Shown here: piece by piece, positions 50,822-62,292 of the stretch
Layout of the letters: each line of letters starts with the position of its first letter
Position numbering within the stretch: position 1 is the stretch's first letter
Source of the DNA: Parasponia andersonii
Lineage: Eukaryota; Streptophyta; Magnoliopsida; Rosales; Cannabaceae
Direction: 5' to 3'
Assembly (NCBI GenBank): GCA_002914805.1
Contig: JXTB01000029.1
Coordinates: forward strand, 106,194 to 170,193
DNA: 64,000 nucleotides
The notes under the pieces: generated by a model
Database searches by the model: none
What the model was told of the DNA's origin: nothing
What the model saw: only the letters and a program-made list of their open reading frames with translations
Position numbers and translations under genes: made by a program

Positions 50822-53800
50822 ATGTATCCAAAACTCCATTTCTTTGCCTTACAAGCTCTCATAACCTTATCTTCTTTCTCTTTTTCTTTAGCCAGAAACC
50901 AAAAGGACCCACTTTCCACTTCCGTTCATCAAACTTATGGCCTTCATAATCCACCTGAATACCACACATCACTATCTGCCATTAACCACTACCAAATTAG
51001 AAATGATGAGCTTGAGTTTCCAAGCTTGCTCAAGTCTAACATCAATGACAATACTCTCAGCTGTTCAAGCTCTCACTCGGTTTCATCGCGGGTATTTAAT
51101 GTCGATGATTTTGGAGCTAAAGGTGATGGAACTGATGATAGAAAGGTACCTCCCCAAAACTCATTTTTGAAATCAGTTAATATTGAATAATGTTTTTGAT
51201 AGCTGATCTCTGCCTCTGTCCCTCTGTTTTATTTATTTTTCTGAATGGTCTTTTGATCACTTAGAATTTGACAGTTGAAGCTAAATTTGGTTTTGTTTTT
51301 AGGCCTTTAAGAAGGCTTGGAAGCGGGCTTGTTCATCGAAAGAGGGTGGTGTTATTTTGGTCCCCAAGAACAGAGTTTATCGCCTTCGGCCAATGAATTT
51401 TACAGGCCCTTGCAAAGCTTCTCAGTTGACAATGAGGGTATGCAATTTGGTGCTTACACTAGTACATAACTTACACCATATATAACCTTTGGACCTGTAT
51501 GTGTATCTATATATGTACAAGTATATGTTCGTTACTAATATATTTAACAAGTCATATATCATTTTGTTAGATCTCTGGAACTATTGGAGCTTCTTCTCAC
51601 AGATCACATTACAGAAAGGATAGGTGGCACTGGATTGTGTTTGTTAGTGTGGAGAACTTGAGGGTTGAAGGTGGTGGAACTGGAACTTTCAATGGTAATG
51701 GAAAAATATGGTGGAAAAACTCTTGCAAAGTCAACAAATCCCTTGTACGTATTGCCACTAATTCAATCTTGCTTTTTCTTTTTCATTTTTTTTTTTTGAT
51801 ATAACCTATAGTAAAACATCCAAAAAATAAAAAATAAAAAATACTGATTTCTATTTGTTTTTCCTATTTGTTGGGGGTGCCTTTCCATTCTTTCACAGCC
51901 TTGTACTCGCGCGCCACATGTAAGCTCCTTTCTTATTTTTTATCTTTATTTTTTTAACTTAATTATGTTTTAAATCATGGATATAATTACAAAAATATCT
52001 CTTGGATTTGGGGTAATTGCTCAGTTTATCTCATGGTTTTTTCAAAATAGTACCATGCTGTGTACATAAATGCTTAAAAAGCATACCACATCATTGAATA
52101 TACTTTTGGTGTAAATTTTGGGTCTCTAAAATTACTGGAAATTTTCCCATGCAAATATTTAACTCATTTCTTGATGTACATTTTGATTTTGATTTTGTTT
52201 GATAGGCTGTTACTTTCTACGATTGCAAGAATCTAATAGTGGAAAATATGAGGTTTAAAAATGCACAAAAGTTCCATCTATTCTTTGACACGTGTGTCAA
52301 CGTCAAAGCTGATAATCTCATAGTGACTGCCCCAAAAGATAGTCCAAACACAGACGGAATCCATATAGCGGGCACTCAAAATATTCAGTTGATGAACTGT
52401 GTTATCAAAACAGGTAAATTCAGCAAAAAAAAAATACTATTTAAATACTAGTGATTCAATTATTTAAGCCCCTATATATAATTGACTATATCTTATATAA
52501 TTAAATCCTAGTGATTCAATTACCTGTATATAATTGACTAAATCTTATATATGCATATCTTTCTTTGGAATATTATCTTGTGCTCATTAATTATAATTTT
52601 TTTTTTTTTTCTCTCTTTGCTGAAGGTGATGACTGTATATCTATAATAAACGGGTCAACGAATGTTAGAGCTACGGATATAAATTGTGGGCCAGGTCATG
52701 GAATAAGGTCTGGCATTGCAACTCAGCTTTAACAAAATAATTTTGCCTTTTTCATGACCAATGATGATGTAATATATGGACAAAATAAAAATAGGTTATT
52801 ATTGGAGTTTATGACTAATTGTGGTAATTATTTGCAGCATTGGAAGCTTAGGACCTAATAATACAGAAGCCCAGGTCTCCAATGTGATGGTGAATAGAGC
52901 AAAAATTTCAGGAACTACTAATGGACTAAGAATAAAGTCTTGGCAGGTGAAGATTTTCTTCCAAACATTCAATTTTCTATAACAAAAAGATTTATGTCGA
53001 CCGAAAAAGCCATAACTTTTCAGCTAAAAACAAAAAATATAGAAAGGATAGAAGAAAAGCATCTACACCTTTTTATCATGATTTTCTCTTTTACTAGCTT
53101 TTACCGTGCAAAGTTCAATAACCTTTTTGGGAACATGGTAGATACTTGCTGAAATAATAATAAGAGAATTCACTTTTGTGTACATTTAGCTTTATTGTGG
53201 GAAACTTTAACAAAATACGACTTTGAACTCTTGTTCTGTGGAAAATAAAGGGTGAGCTTTGATTTCAATATTGGAAAATATAATATGCTAATTGGGACAT
53301 TTTCCTAACGTTTACCTACTTCATATTTGACCCTAGCTTAATAATACTGGCCACTTTCTTACTTATTGACTTAGTCGTAAACAATTAATTAGGCTACAAC
53401 AATATACTTGACCTTATAAATCACTACGTATCACCTCATTGTGCCAAGCACAGTGCCATAGACTACATTAACGCTACGTGTCTGTCTCTAGACTACATTA
53501 TTGAAATATTGATTGTCTTTTGACTTTATATATGTGATTTTCTTTAACTTCATTTGTACCATATCATGTGCAGGGAGGATCCGGTTACGCAGAAAACATC
53601 ATATTTCAAAATATAGCAATGCACAATGTGACCAACCCAATAATCATAGACCAGTACTACTGTGATCAGAAGGAAGCTTGTCAGGAACAGGTAATATAAA
53701 TAATAACATATACTAACTGTATATCAATGTTAATGTGACTCATGACCTGCTAATAGAAATTAGGTCGGTCATATCTTTAAATTTACTTGTGGGTCACTGT

Positions 53801-54112
53801 CACACATTTGTATTAAGGATGTCTTTCAGTGCAACATGTGATTATTATGTACAACTCATTCAATTGCTCTACCAAATTACGTGACAGTTCTCGGCTGTAC
53901 AAATAAGCAATGTGGTGTACAATAACATATCAGGCACCAGCAATTCTCAAGTGGCTCTCAAGTTCGATTGCAGCAAGAACTATTCATGTCAAGGGATTTC
54001 ACTGCAAAATGTGAATTTGGTACGCGAAGGATATGGTGCAGTCGAAGCTTCTTGTAAGAATGTTATGTTAGGCAAAAGAGGATGGGTTTCTCCCACATGC
54101 TCTTGTGACTAA
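50822..54112 (+). CDS. Polygalacturonase, ADPG/QRT2-like (PG3)
   Basis: Nine exons give 464 residues: 50822-51145, 51303-51437, 51571-51744, 51899-51919, 52206-52413, 52626-52707, 52838-52946, 53574-53690, 53888-54112. All exons after the third equal those of PG1 in length. The frame is open from an ATG at 50804, but 50822 aligns with the other copies and starts a proper signal peptide (MYPKLHFFALQALITLSSFS). GH28 landmarks are present: NTD at 266-268, DD at 289-290, GHG with His312, and RIK at 346-348 (followed by SW where PG1 has TW). A two-residue insertion gives EGGGTGTFNGNG where PG1 has [10 protein letters not shown]. It is secreted and should hydrolyse pectin. Exon 3 reads DRWHWIVFVSVENLRVEG. 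Expression control may differ from PG1, since only the proximal promoter block is shared. Confidence 0.94.
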
Positions 54113-55076
54113 TTGAGAGCAAATTATGGCAGTATTTGTGAAATTCTTGATTGTCAAAGTTTCACATGCATGCTTATCCCCGAGTTAGTATGGATTTGAG
54201 ACTTGGATTTTTTTTTCTTCTAAATATATATATATATATATATATGCAAATTTATTTAGTTTATAACTAAATTTCATCATATTTGGGCTCAAAATTGGTC
54301 ATGTAATAGGCCTTAGCTTATGGTAAAGAAGCAAAATACTAATTCCCTAGAAACATTAAATTTAACAACTACCACTTTCAGCAGATAAAGTACTTCTTTA
54401 AAATTGATGTGGCTAGGAACAAATGACAAATGAAACATATTTTTTCAAAAGAAAAATTGGTAGAAATTAGAGTGAAAAAATGGCAGTCATAAATGATCAG
54501 TTGGGTACAATAAGTGGTACTTATCTAATATTTTCCTTAGGTTACTACTTTACAATAGCCCAACACTTAGAATGAGATGGGCTTGTTCCGAGTTCAAGTA
54601 CTTCCAAAGAATAGGACTCGGTTTCGGAGGATTGTATTACAATCATAGCAGTTCTGCATAGCAAACAATACCTGGTCCTAGGGTTTCAAAAGAATGCATT
54701 AGTATGGTCTTTCTTACTTTTTTTTTTTTTTTTTTTTTAAGGAATGCATTAATATGTTTTGAAGTAGCAGTAGTATGTTTATAAAAAAAGTGGTACTCAT
54801 CTAATTTTACCCTTAGCTTACTACTCCATAGTAGCCCAACACCTAAAATGACATGGGCTTGTTCCAAGTTCAAGTTCCAAAGAAAAGGACTCAGTTTCGG
54901 AGGATATATATAGTAGATTCATAGAGAAGTTTTGCATAGCAAACAAGACCTGCTCCTTGGGCATGTGGAGTTGCAATTTTGGAGATGTTAACTCAAGACC
55001 TTAGTTCTACATTAATATTAGATAACTAATCCATCTCTTAAGTTGTTAGAAGGTGGGTCGACAGTAGTATTATTAG
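54113..55076. other. PG3 3' flank with relics of a HAL3 upstream region
   Basis: The segment 54340-54640 matches the region just upstream of HAL3 (43690-43930), and a second, shorter copy of the same sequence lies at about 54770-54910 (tggtactcatctaattttac, gacatgggcttgttcc). No HAL3 coding sequence follows. A (TA)n run is at 54224-54245 and a T run at 54719-54738. No gene is visible. Confidence 0.6.
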
Positions 55077-55643
55077 ATATTTGGTACACTATATAAGGAC
55101 TAGGTATTGTATTAATTTAACATAATATTGTGTTTGGTTATGACTTTATATTGTATTATTTAATACGAGATCAAAATTTAATAATACAATATGGAGAATA
55201 TTATCTAATACAGAATAAAAGGTCTGTATTACACTGTATTATATAATTTTAATTTTAATATATTATTGTATAATATTCACTCTCCTCATTTTTTCTGTTC
55301 TCAATTTCTCTCTCAAATCACTTTATCCTTTTTAAAAGTGGTATTTTTCTAAATAAAATTTTCAAAGTGGTATTTTCTAAATTTATATCTAAAAAGTAGT
55401 TTTCGTAAATAATTTTTTTAAAGTGGTAATTTTACAAGTGATATTTTCCTAAATATTTTTTGAAAATGGTACTTTTCTAAGTAAATTTTTAAAAATGATA
55501 TTTTTCAAAATTAACTTTTTAATATGACATCTTAATACAAATGCAAAACCAAACATAGTACTGTAATAGAATAATAAAATACAATCCAATCCAATACAAC
55601 ACACCACAATACAATACAACATAATACGGTGCACCAAACATGG
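55077..55643 (-). mobile_element. MITE-like element, inverted relative of the one at 3210-3788
   Basis: One end begins atatttggtacactatataa and the other, in reverse complement, begins catgtttggtgcaccgtatt. The interior, read on the minus strand, repeats the order of the first element: TGTATTGTATT runs, then gtttggttttgcatttgtatt, then blocks of aaaataccattttt. Length is about 567 bases. It lies where the lost HAL3 copy would be expected. Confidence 0.65.
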
Positions 55644-57980
55644 CCGAAGATTCTTAGCGGAGATAATGTAAAGTAATGCTGAATATTCTCGTATAACAGC
55701 TAGCACTCGAAGAATTGTTTCTGAATTTTTCTTTTATTGGTCGTTTTCAGATGATGATAATTTGGGGCAAGGATATAAATGTGAAAGGGTCTTGTTAAGC
55801 GCCCGTCCTATATATTGTGGAAGATAAAAATCTGGTGACGTGATCAATCTTTTATAAGAGTTGGTTAGCCATTAGATTCTGTTTTGTTGGTTGAAAATTA
55901 CATACTACACACTTGGGTTGGTGCTCATTAGCATGGATTTCTTTTCGCGTATGGAACCGTCTATAACCATTTCAAATTGTTTTACTTGTTAAATAGAAAA
56001 TGATAAGAGTCGATTGGAATAAAACACTGAAACAACTAATCATCTAAGAATCAATTTGTTGGGTTCCCATTTTGGTATGACATGTTTTTTAAGGAACTTT
56101 TTGTACTGATCTGCCCATTTATTGCTTTATGCTCCATTCGTGTTCAAATCAATTTGGTATGCACCTAATCATTTAAAATTCTTTGAGAAACTATTAGTAC
56201 CGCACTTGACAATAACTTTTCACAAGAAATATGTAGTTAAATCGCTTTAGATAAAAGACCACTTATAATTCAACAGGTGTTTCCCGAGCTATAAGTACGT
56301 GTCTACGTTAACTTTCGAGAATGGAAAAAAACCATTCTCGACAATGGAAAAAAACCATTCGTATCAGCAAAGTATAATATGTTGCTTTAATAATAATTTA
56401 TACGTGATGAGAAGCGAAAAAAAAGTAAGTCCTACGTGATTGTAGGCATTAAAGCACACAATATATATAGATCACTAGACTCATGTCATGTTGACATAGA
56501 AAATCAATATGGGTGGCCTCTTTTTGTTTTCACTATCAATATGGTTTGTATTTATTTTTTTATGCTTTTTCATTACATACAGTCTTCTCTTCCCATGCAC
56601 AAAAAGTTATTATTATTATTTATTGGATCAGTTAATTCTCTTGAGTCTATATACATCTCAGTGTATTTTCTTGCCAAATTAACATATAAAGCAAGTCGAA
56701 TGAAATTGTAGGCATGAGACACCGATGGTTCTTAATTAATCGATGGAAATTTATAAAACTAAGCATATGTATTAGGAAGCATCAAATGTGTATGAGTGAG
56801 AACGAGAGAGAGCATATAAATTTAAATGGAAACATGTAGAGAAAATTCAGTTATAGAAAATTCAGCTAATAATTGGTGTTTTCATTACTCAGTAATGTTA
56901 ATGCATTACTCTTAATCAAACTTTTTTTCAATAAGAATAGCAAGCTTGTAGAAGTCAGATTCTAAGACTTAGGTTATAGAACAAATAATAAACATTTAGG
57001 AAGAATACATTAACATGTTATAAAAAAGCACAATTGATTGAAATAAGGGCGGGTTTGTTACCACTTTTCTGTTTTCTATATGCACACCTCATTTTATTAA
57101 ATTTTTTAATTACCAAATTAAGCCTTTGTGAAATCTCATTTTTGTACATATAACCATATAATCGATGCTTTAATTTATCTGGGTTTCAAGGATTGCTTTT
57201 ATTTGAGAGTGGGGAATTACAATCATGATGATTAATTTAATTTCCATGAAATTAGTTGTTGTAAAGAAAATTTATAAATTCTCATAAAATATTTGGATCA
57301 ATTGCTAAGTTTCAATAAATGATCAAACCGCGATTCATAAACGTGAAAATCAATGGGATTGGTCTGCAATTGCCGAAGTATACTTTTCTTACTTTGCATT
57401 GTATTTATGTGTGTGTGTGTGAGAACTAAGAAATTAAGGGAAAGCACAATTTTATATTCGGTTGACAACTTTACAAAACTTTTTTTTCCCTCAAAATCTT
57501 TGTTGAATTGGATGAGTGGAATATAACCAGACGGAGACTAAATGTTGCTTAGTTCTTAGTTAAGAATCACGAGATGAGGGGGAAACAAAAAAAAAAAAAA
57601 AAGAGGGAAGAACAGTGAAAATAAGTGGGAGATAGTGGATGGCAATGTGAAAAACAAAATTGAAAAGAAAATCAAAATTAAATATATAAGGCTAGTTTTG
57701 GAATAATTAGGGGATAGTTAGTAGTTTATATTTTTAAAATTTTATTTGAAAGTGTGGTTTTAGAAATAACATAGGAAGAGTTGACAGGAATGACAATAAA
57801 ACCACCCTTAAAATAAATTGTTAATTAATTTTTCACATCCCAAATATCTTGTGTATCAACTTGCGGCTACTTATGGAAGATGTAATTTGAAAATCTGAAA
57901 GGACACATGTGTGTATATACATATACACTTATCTTTCTAATAAAATCACGATGGTGATTTCAATAATATGTAGAGAAGGT
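55644..57980. other. Relic of a PG upstream region; otherwise AT-rich DNA
   Basis: The stretch 55700-56110 matches the HAL3 downstream flank (45640-46060), and 56270-56700 matches the distal upstream regions of PG1 and PG2, including the run gagaatgg, aacca and ttcgt, then tacgtgat, then actcatgtc. No polygalacturonase exon follows. From 56700 to 57980 I see no gene, only AT-rich sequence with small repeats such as gtgtgtgtgtg near 57410. Confidence 0.55.
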
Positions 57981-58139
57981 TCATAAGAATATGTGTTTTC
58001 TGTAGAAGCAGAGCTAGATACAAGTCTACAGTAAGTGATGCCACTCCTGAGCATGGTAAATAGCTCTTCTTACACCTTAGTCTTATCGATGACATATAAC
58101 TTTCTAAAAGGAACATATAATTTATAACTTATTTGTTTT

Positions 58140-59640
58140 TATAAAATTTTGAGTGGTAATACCCACTTTATTTTTATTAATATTTTTTTTATATTAGTGG
58201 TGGGACTCATAAATATTTTTAAACAACCTACTCTTTCTTTCTCTTTCCTCCAAACACCTCCTCCCCTTATTTTTTCTCTCTCCCTCCCCCCAAAGTATCT
58301 TTCTTCCTTTCTCTTTGGCCAAATACTGCCGCCACCACCAAGTAATGCCGACACACCTCCAGCCTCCGACAGCCACCACAACCACTCAGTGTCAACTCCT
58401 CGTGCTGCCAGCAGCTACCAGCCGGAGTTTTGCTGCCATCAGAGCCGCCGTTTGCCGAAAAACACCATTTTTGACGGCGGGAGTTTTTGAATTTTCGGCG
58501 AGTTTTTCAGCCGTTTCAAGGAGTATTCTTGGACTCGTTGGATTCGTCTCGTCGAGAAGAAGCTCCATGTATATATTTCATGACCCCATTTTACCCAGAT
58601 TAAAAGTTGCCATTAATGAGTAATTTAAGCTTTGAGATTCAAAATTTGACTTTTTGATCGGACCATTGGATCGTATTTTTAATATCATTTTTTGAATGTA
58701 CTCGTGAAATAGTGAAGATTGATATATATATATATATTGACTATGTTTGGTAATCGGCACGAAAACGGCTTACATTCTACCTCGTTTTACGTGCCACAGG
58801 TCTAGTTTCAGTGCGGACCCGAATTAGACGAATTATATATCTAACCTAATTATTTTAGGCGCTAGAAATTCAATAAAGAGGTTTGCTTGTTGATTTGAAG
58901 CTTCATTGAGGAGTTGGTTTTTCACAAGTGAGCGATCGAGGGTTTGGAATTGGTTCCCAACCCTATCCAATGATACTTTAAGGTTCCAATAGCATGGTAT
59001 CACTATTCTAATGAGGTAGAGATTTAATTATCTCCGTTTTATACTATTTTGAATAAAACTTACTTTATGTTACATATGATGATAAACATGATTTCAGAAC
59101 TGTTTTAGGTATATGTGATGTAATTGAATTGTATGATATAAATATATATATATATATTTAATTATTCTAGAACTTTTCTGAGTGCATGTTATTTTTGGAT
59201 CTATTAAAATAGGGCCGTTATGCTGCTCATTTTCCTGTAAATTATACTTAACCATTTTATTAAAAATCGGAGCATTACTTGAACTTAAACTATTGTATGG
59301 TTATTTCTACACATCAATTTAGAGTACACGTATTATAGGATCACACATGAGTACCAGGTTAGCATCATGAGGCTTTACATTATAGCGCTACGACCCCACT
59401 GACGATGCAGAGTTCGTGAACCCACGTTGAGTCTTTCTTTTGATTACCTTCCCATTTGGCAAATGTAGGCAATGTGGTTACCCCTCTAGATTTGGTAGGC
59501 GACACATGGGTGTCACCTCTGGGTATGGGCTAGATGTCAGGCAGGCTGTATGGCGCACGTATTGCTAACATCCTGGTTTTCATTAATGAGAGATAGTGAG
59601 CTTATGAGTATGGGTAGATTTGTATCATGTGTACGTGAGT
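58140..59640. repeat. Unclassified repeat-like block
   Basis: This block changes composition sharply: C-rich CT/CCACC sequence (58215-58400), then a GC-balanced part with gccgttt and cgccg words (58430-58560), then long non-coding sequence that looks like dispersed-repeat material (for example cggaccattggatcgtattt, ggtatcactattctaatgag, gcgctacgaccccactgacg). Short open frames on both strands are not family-like. It may be the remains of a large non-autonomous element, possibly of the LTR class, but I found neither paired long terminal repeats nor coding domains. TA runs lie at about 58722-58737 and 59142-59157. Confidence 0.35.
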
Positions 59641-59662
59641 TGATTGATTTTTGGGTATCATA

Positions 59663-59665
<3 letters not shown>

Positions 59666-59703
<38 letters not shown>
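59666..59703. repeat. TA microsatellite
   Basis: An uninterrupted TA run of about 38 bases directly abuts the truncated cystatin-like coding fragment and marks the point where its similarity ends. Confidence 0.92.
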
Positions 59704-59709
<6 letters not shown>

Positions 59710-59905
59710 GCATATAATAGAATGAAAAGTACTCTTCACATCCCTCCTCACGACGAATGATGCAATAGACTTCATAATCCTTATCATCTTCTGAGGTTGG
59801 TGGAGCGAAAATATTTGCTTCATAGAGAAGCTCGTCTGAGGCTTGGGTCGTCATAGTGTATGCCAATCCAGAAATAACTTTTTTAAAAGTGAGGTTTTGT
59901 TTTTC
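59710..59905 (-). pseudogene. Fragment of a cystatin-related gene (last-exon part)
   Basis: On the minus strand the frame NLTFKKVISGLAYTMTTQAS followed by DELLYEANIFAPPTSEDDKD matches the last exon of the gene at 61577-62292 (NLTFKKVVAAF and QASDELLYGIRIVAPF). The match runs on through EEYFSF and then stops at a TA microsatellite, so the C-terminal part is missing. No upstream exons are found between here and 60.5 kb. The middle (YTMTTQASDELLYEANI) is closer to the usual cystatin-like beta-strand pattern than the gene on the other side. The two copies lie in divergent orientation, about 2.1 kb apart. Confidence 0.7.
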
Positions 59906-61180
59906 GCTCTAGATTTAGTAAGTTGTCGAAAATTAACCCAAATTCATTTTTTTATGCAAATTAACCTCAACACACCTAAGAGTTCATATCTAGACAATTT
60001 CTAACACTACTCATAATATTCAAAGATAAAAATTACTTACCCATTTAAAGAGGAGGCATAGAGGAAGAAAAAAAGTATAGACAAATTATTTTGGGGATAG
60101 TTAAGTCTTTTTAGGGGGTATAGTCGTACTTTTTGAAGAGCTTTTGAGGGAGCCATATGATTGTAATTGGTTTATATTTGGAGCATATTTAATAAAATTT
60201 TTGTGTGTATGCTATGGCTAGTGATGTCAGTCTACAGTTGTAATTGGGTTATATTTGGAGGATATTTAATGAAATTTTTCAGGTTTAATGGTGTGTCTCC
60301 TATGGCTAGTGATGTTAGTCTATTTCTCCCACTTTTCGAATTTTTTTCAAAGAGAAAATTAGACCGCCATTAGTCCTTTGTTAATGAAAATATATATATA
60401 TCTTATATTTATTTGTTAATTTTTATATCTTTTTTAATTTATAATAAGTAGAATTTACCATCATAATCCTAGTAATTTACTGATTTACAATTGATATATA
60501 GCGTATATAATGACTTAAATTCAAATTAAATACATACACTATTCTCATCTGTTCTATTAACAGAGAGAAAACTTATTGAACACACTTTAGAGATTTGGCT
60601 GTGGAAGACCACCAGCCCTCAGATTCTAACTCGTTCATCTCTTTTGCTTGCATGATCAAGCCCTTGAGCTTTTTACGTTATAGAGTCAGGTTAGTCTCAA
60701 TCTCTCAAAACATATTTTTATGATAATTTAACATGATAAATTCTATGATTGATATTTTGATAATTTAACATGATAGGATTGATATTTTGATAATTTAACA
60801 TGATAGATTCTAGGATTGACTTAGGTCATAGGATTGAATTAGACTTTTATCAATCTACTAGTGATTCCATCTAGGTCGTCTAATTGTGTGGGAATCATGT
60901 AGGTTTCATTGTGAGCTCCACATAAATAGACGGCTTAGATGCATCACTTAATTACTGTTGATATACAATGGTATATATATATATATATATATACCACTTA
61001 CGTACAACTAATAACTAATATGTACCACTTATATACTACTCTTTTCAGCGTAATTTTTCTTAATGCCATTCTTTCAGCGTAATATACCACTTTTACACAA
61101 AAAGGAACAGGTGATTTCAATCCGTAATATACCATATTTTTCATTCAAGCTATATAGCTAGGGTTGCCATTTTGATTTTT
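59906..61180. other. Spacer between the divergent cystatin-like copies
   Basis: No clear gene is seen. A repeated word (gattgatattttgataatttaacatgata) occurs two or three times around 60715-60805. A (TA)n run lies at 60971-60993. The stretch 60590-60690 (tggctgtggaagaccaccag) could be a leader exon of the gene to the right, since a GT follows near 60689; this is a guess. Confidence 0.4.
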
Positions 61181-61576
61181 ATGTCTTCTTCTTTCTTCTT
61201 TTTTGATGATTTAGCCACTACCAAATTGCTCAACCTGCAGAACGTCCAAGCTAATGAGGTACTTATTAATTCTAATTTGTTTATTAATTTTGTCTTTCAT
61301 TTGTATTCGTACCATTCGATCGTAGTATATACACAAATATCATATGTATAAGTAATATTTCAATTTGGGTATTAATTATATGGTGATCATGAGGAGCAGC
61401 AGATGAGCCATAATGACGTTCTCCCAATCCTTACCATCCCCCCCTGGTGTTACATTTCCAGGAGGTATATACATTAATTAGTTCTTACTTTACTTTTCTT
61501 TTATGAGTTAACTCTGTGTTGCAATTTGGAATGTATGACACGGTTCTCTTTTATTTCTGGTACGTGTGATCGACCG

Positions 61577-61882
61577 ATGGATGAAGTTGAGGAAAGAAGA
61601 AAGTGTTCCCACTTGCTCCAACCAAATGAGGTTTCTTTTTTTCATTTTTAATTTCTACTATAAACTGAATTATTGTTGTTTTATTCTCGTTTCCTGAGGT
61701 ATGTTGCTTATTATTATTATTATCTTTTGCATCGAGATTTTTAGTTTAAATGGCGGCGTCAGGGGCGTCGTCATCCTACTGGTTCAGTAATTTATTTCCA
61801 GCCAGAGAACATGGTAACAAAGAAACTAGCGACACTTGCGATATATCTTTTCAACCAAAGAGAGGTATGTATATTATTTCCA

Positions 61883-61921
<39 letters not shown>

Positions 61922-62292
61922 AGAAATATATTGGATGGATTAATCATATACATATTCTATTTCTAATCGATTTATATATATAATTCATGCTTCACGACCA
62001 ATCTCAGGGAACGAATCTCACTTTTAAAAAAGTTGTTGCTGCATTTCGTGTATGTCATTGTTTCACTTTGAGAATCCAAGCCTCAGACGAGCTTCTATAT
62101 GGAATAAGAATCGTGGCTCCATTCTCCTGTGATGATGAGAAGGATTATGAAATCTATTACCTTTGTCGTGAGGAGGAATCTGAAGAGCACTACTTTTCAT
62201 TTGATTCATCCCCAGAACCAACTCCCCTACCACTTGTAGACCCTACATGGAATGATCGCCAGAAAGCCCGGGGCGCCCCTGCCACAATTTGA
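61577..62292 (+). CDS. Cystatin-related plant protein (cystatin/monellin-like fold), uncertain 5' end
   Basis: A three-exon model, 61577-61630, 61745-61864 and 62008-62292, gives 152 residues in one frame. The middle exon encodes HPTGSVIYFQPENMVTKKLA and TLAIYLFNQRE, the helix-like part of plant cystatin-related proteins. The last exon encodes GTNLTFKKVVAAF and then QASDELLYGIRIVAPF, matching the following beta-strands, and an acidic tail with EEHYFSF. The classical inhibitor loop QxVxG is not visible, so protease inhibition should not be assumed. Additional upstream exons are possible: an ATG at 61181 opens MSSSFFFFDDLATTKLLNLQ with a GT at 61259, and an exon-like piece lies at 61400-61464, but I could not join them in frame. 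The gene may be intact or decaying. Confidence 0.55.
61890..61919. repeat. Poly-A run in the cystatin-like gene intron
   Basis: About 30 consecutive A residues follow a short T run between the second and third exons of the model. It is a simple repeat or an old retroposon tail. Confidence 0.8.

Noticed and set aside
55092-55640. CRISPR-like or satellite array suggested by repeated aaaataccattttt units
   Set aside because: The units are irregular, AT-only and lie inside a MITE-like element; this is a plant nuclear sequence.
58149-58623. Overlapping open frames of 63-113 codons on both strands in the CT-rich block
   Set aside because: They arise from low-complexity CCACC/CTCC sequence that stays open in several frames, and none resembles a known protein.
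59660-59866. Protein with a YIYIYIYI tail on the minus strand
   Set aside because: The tail is translation of a TA microsatellite; only the part before it resembles a gene.
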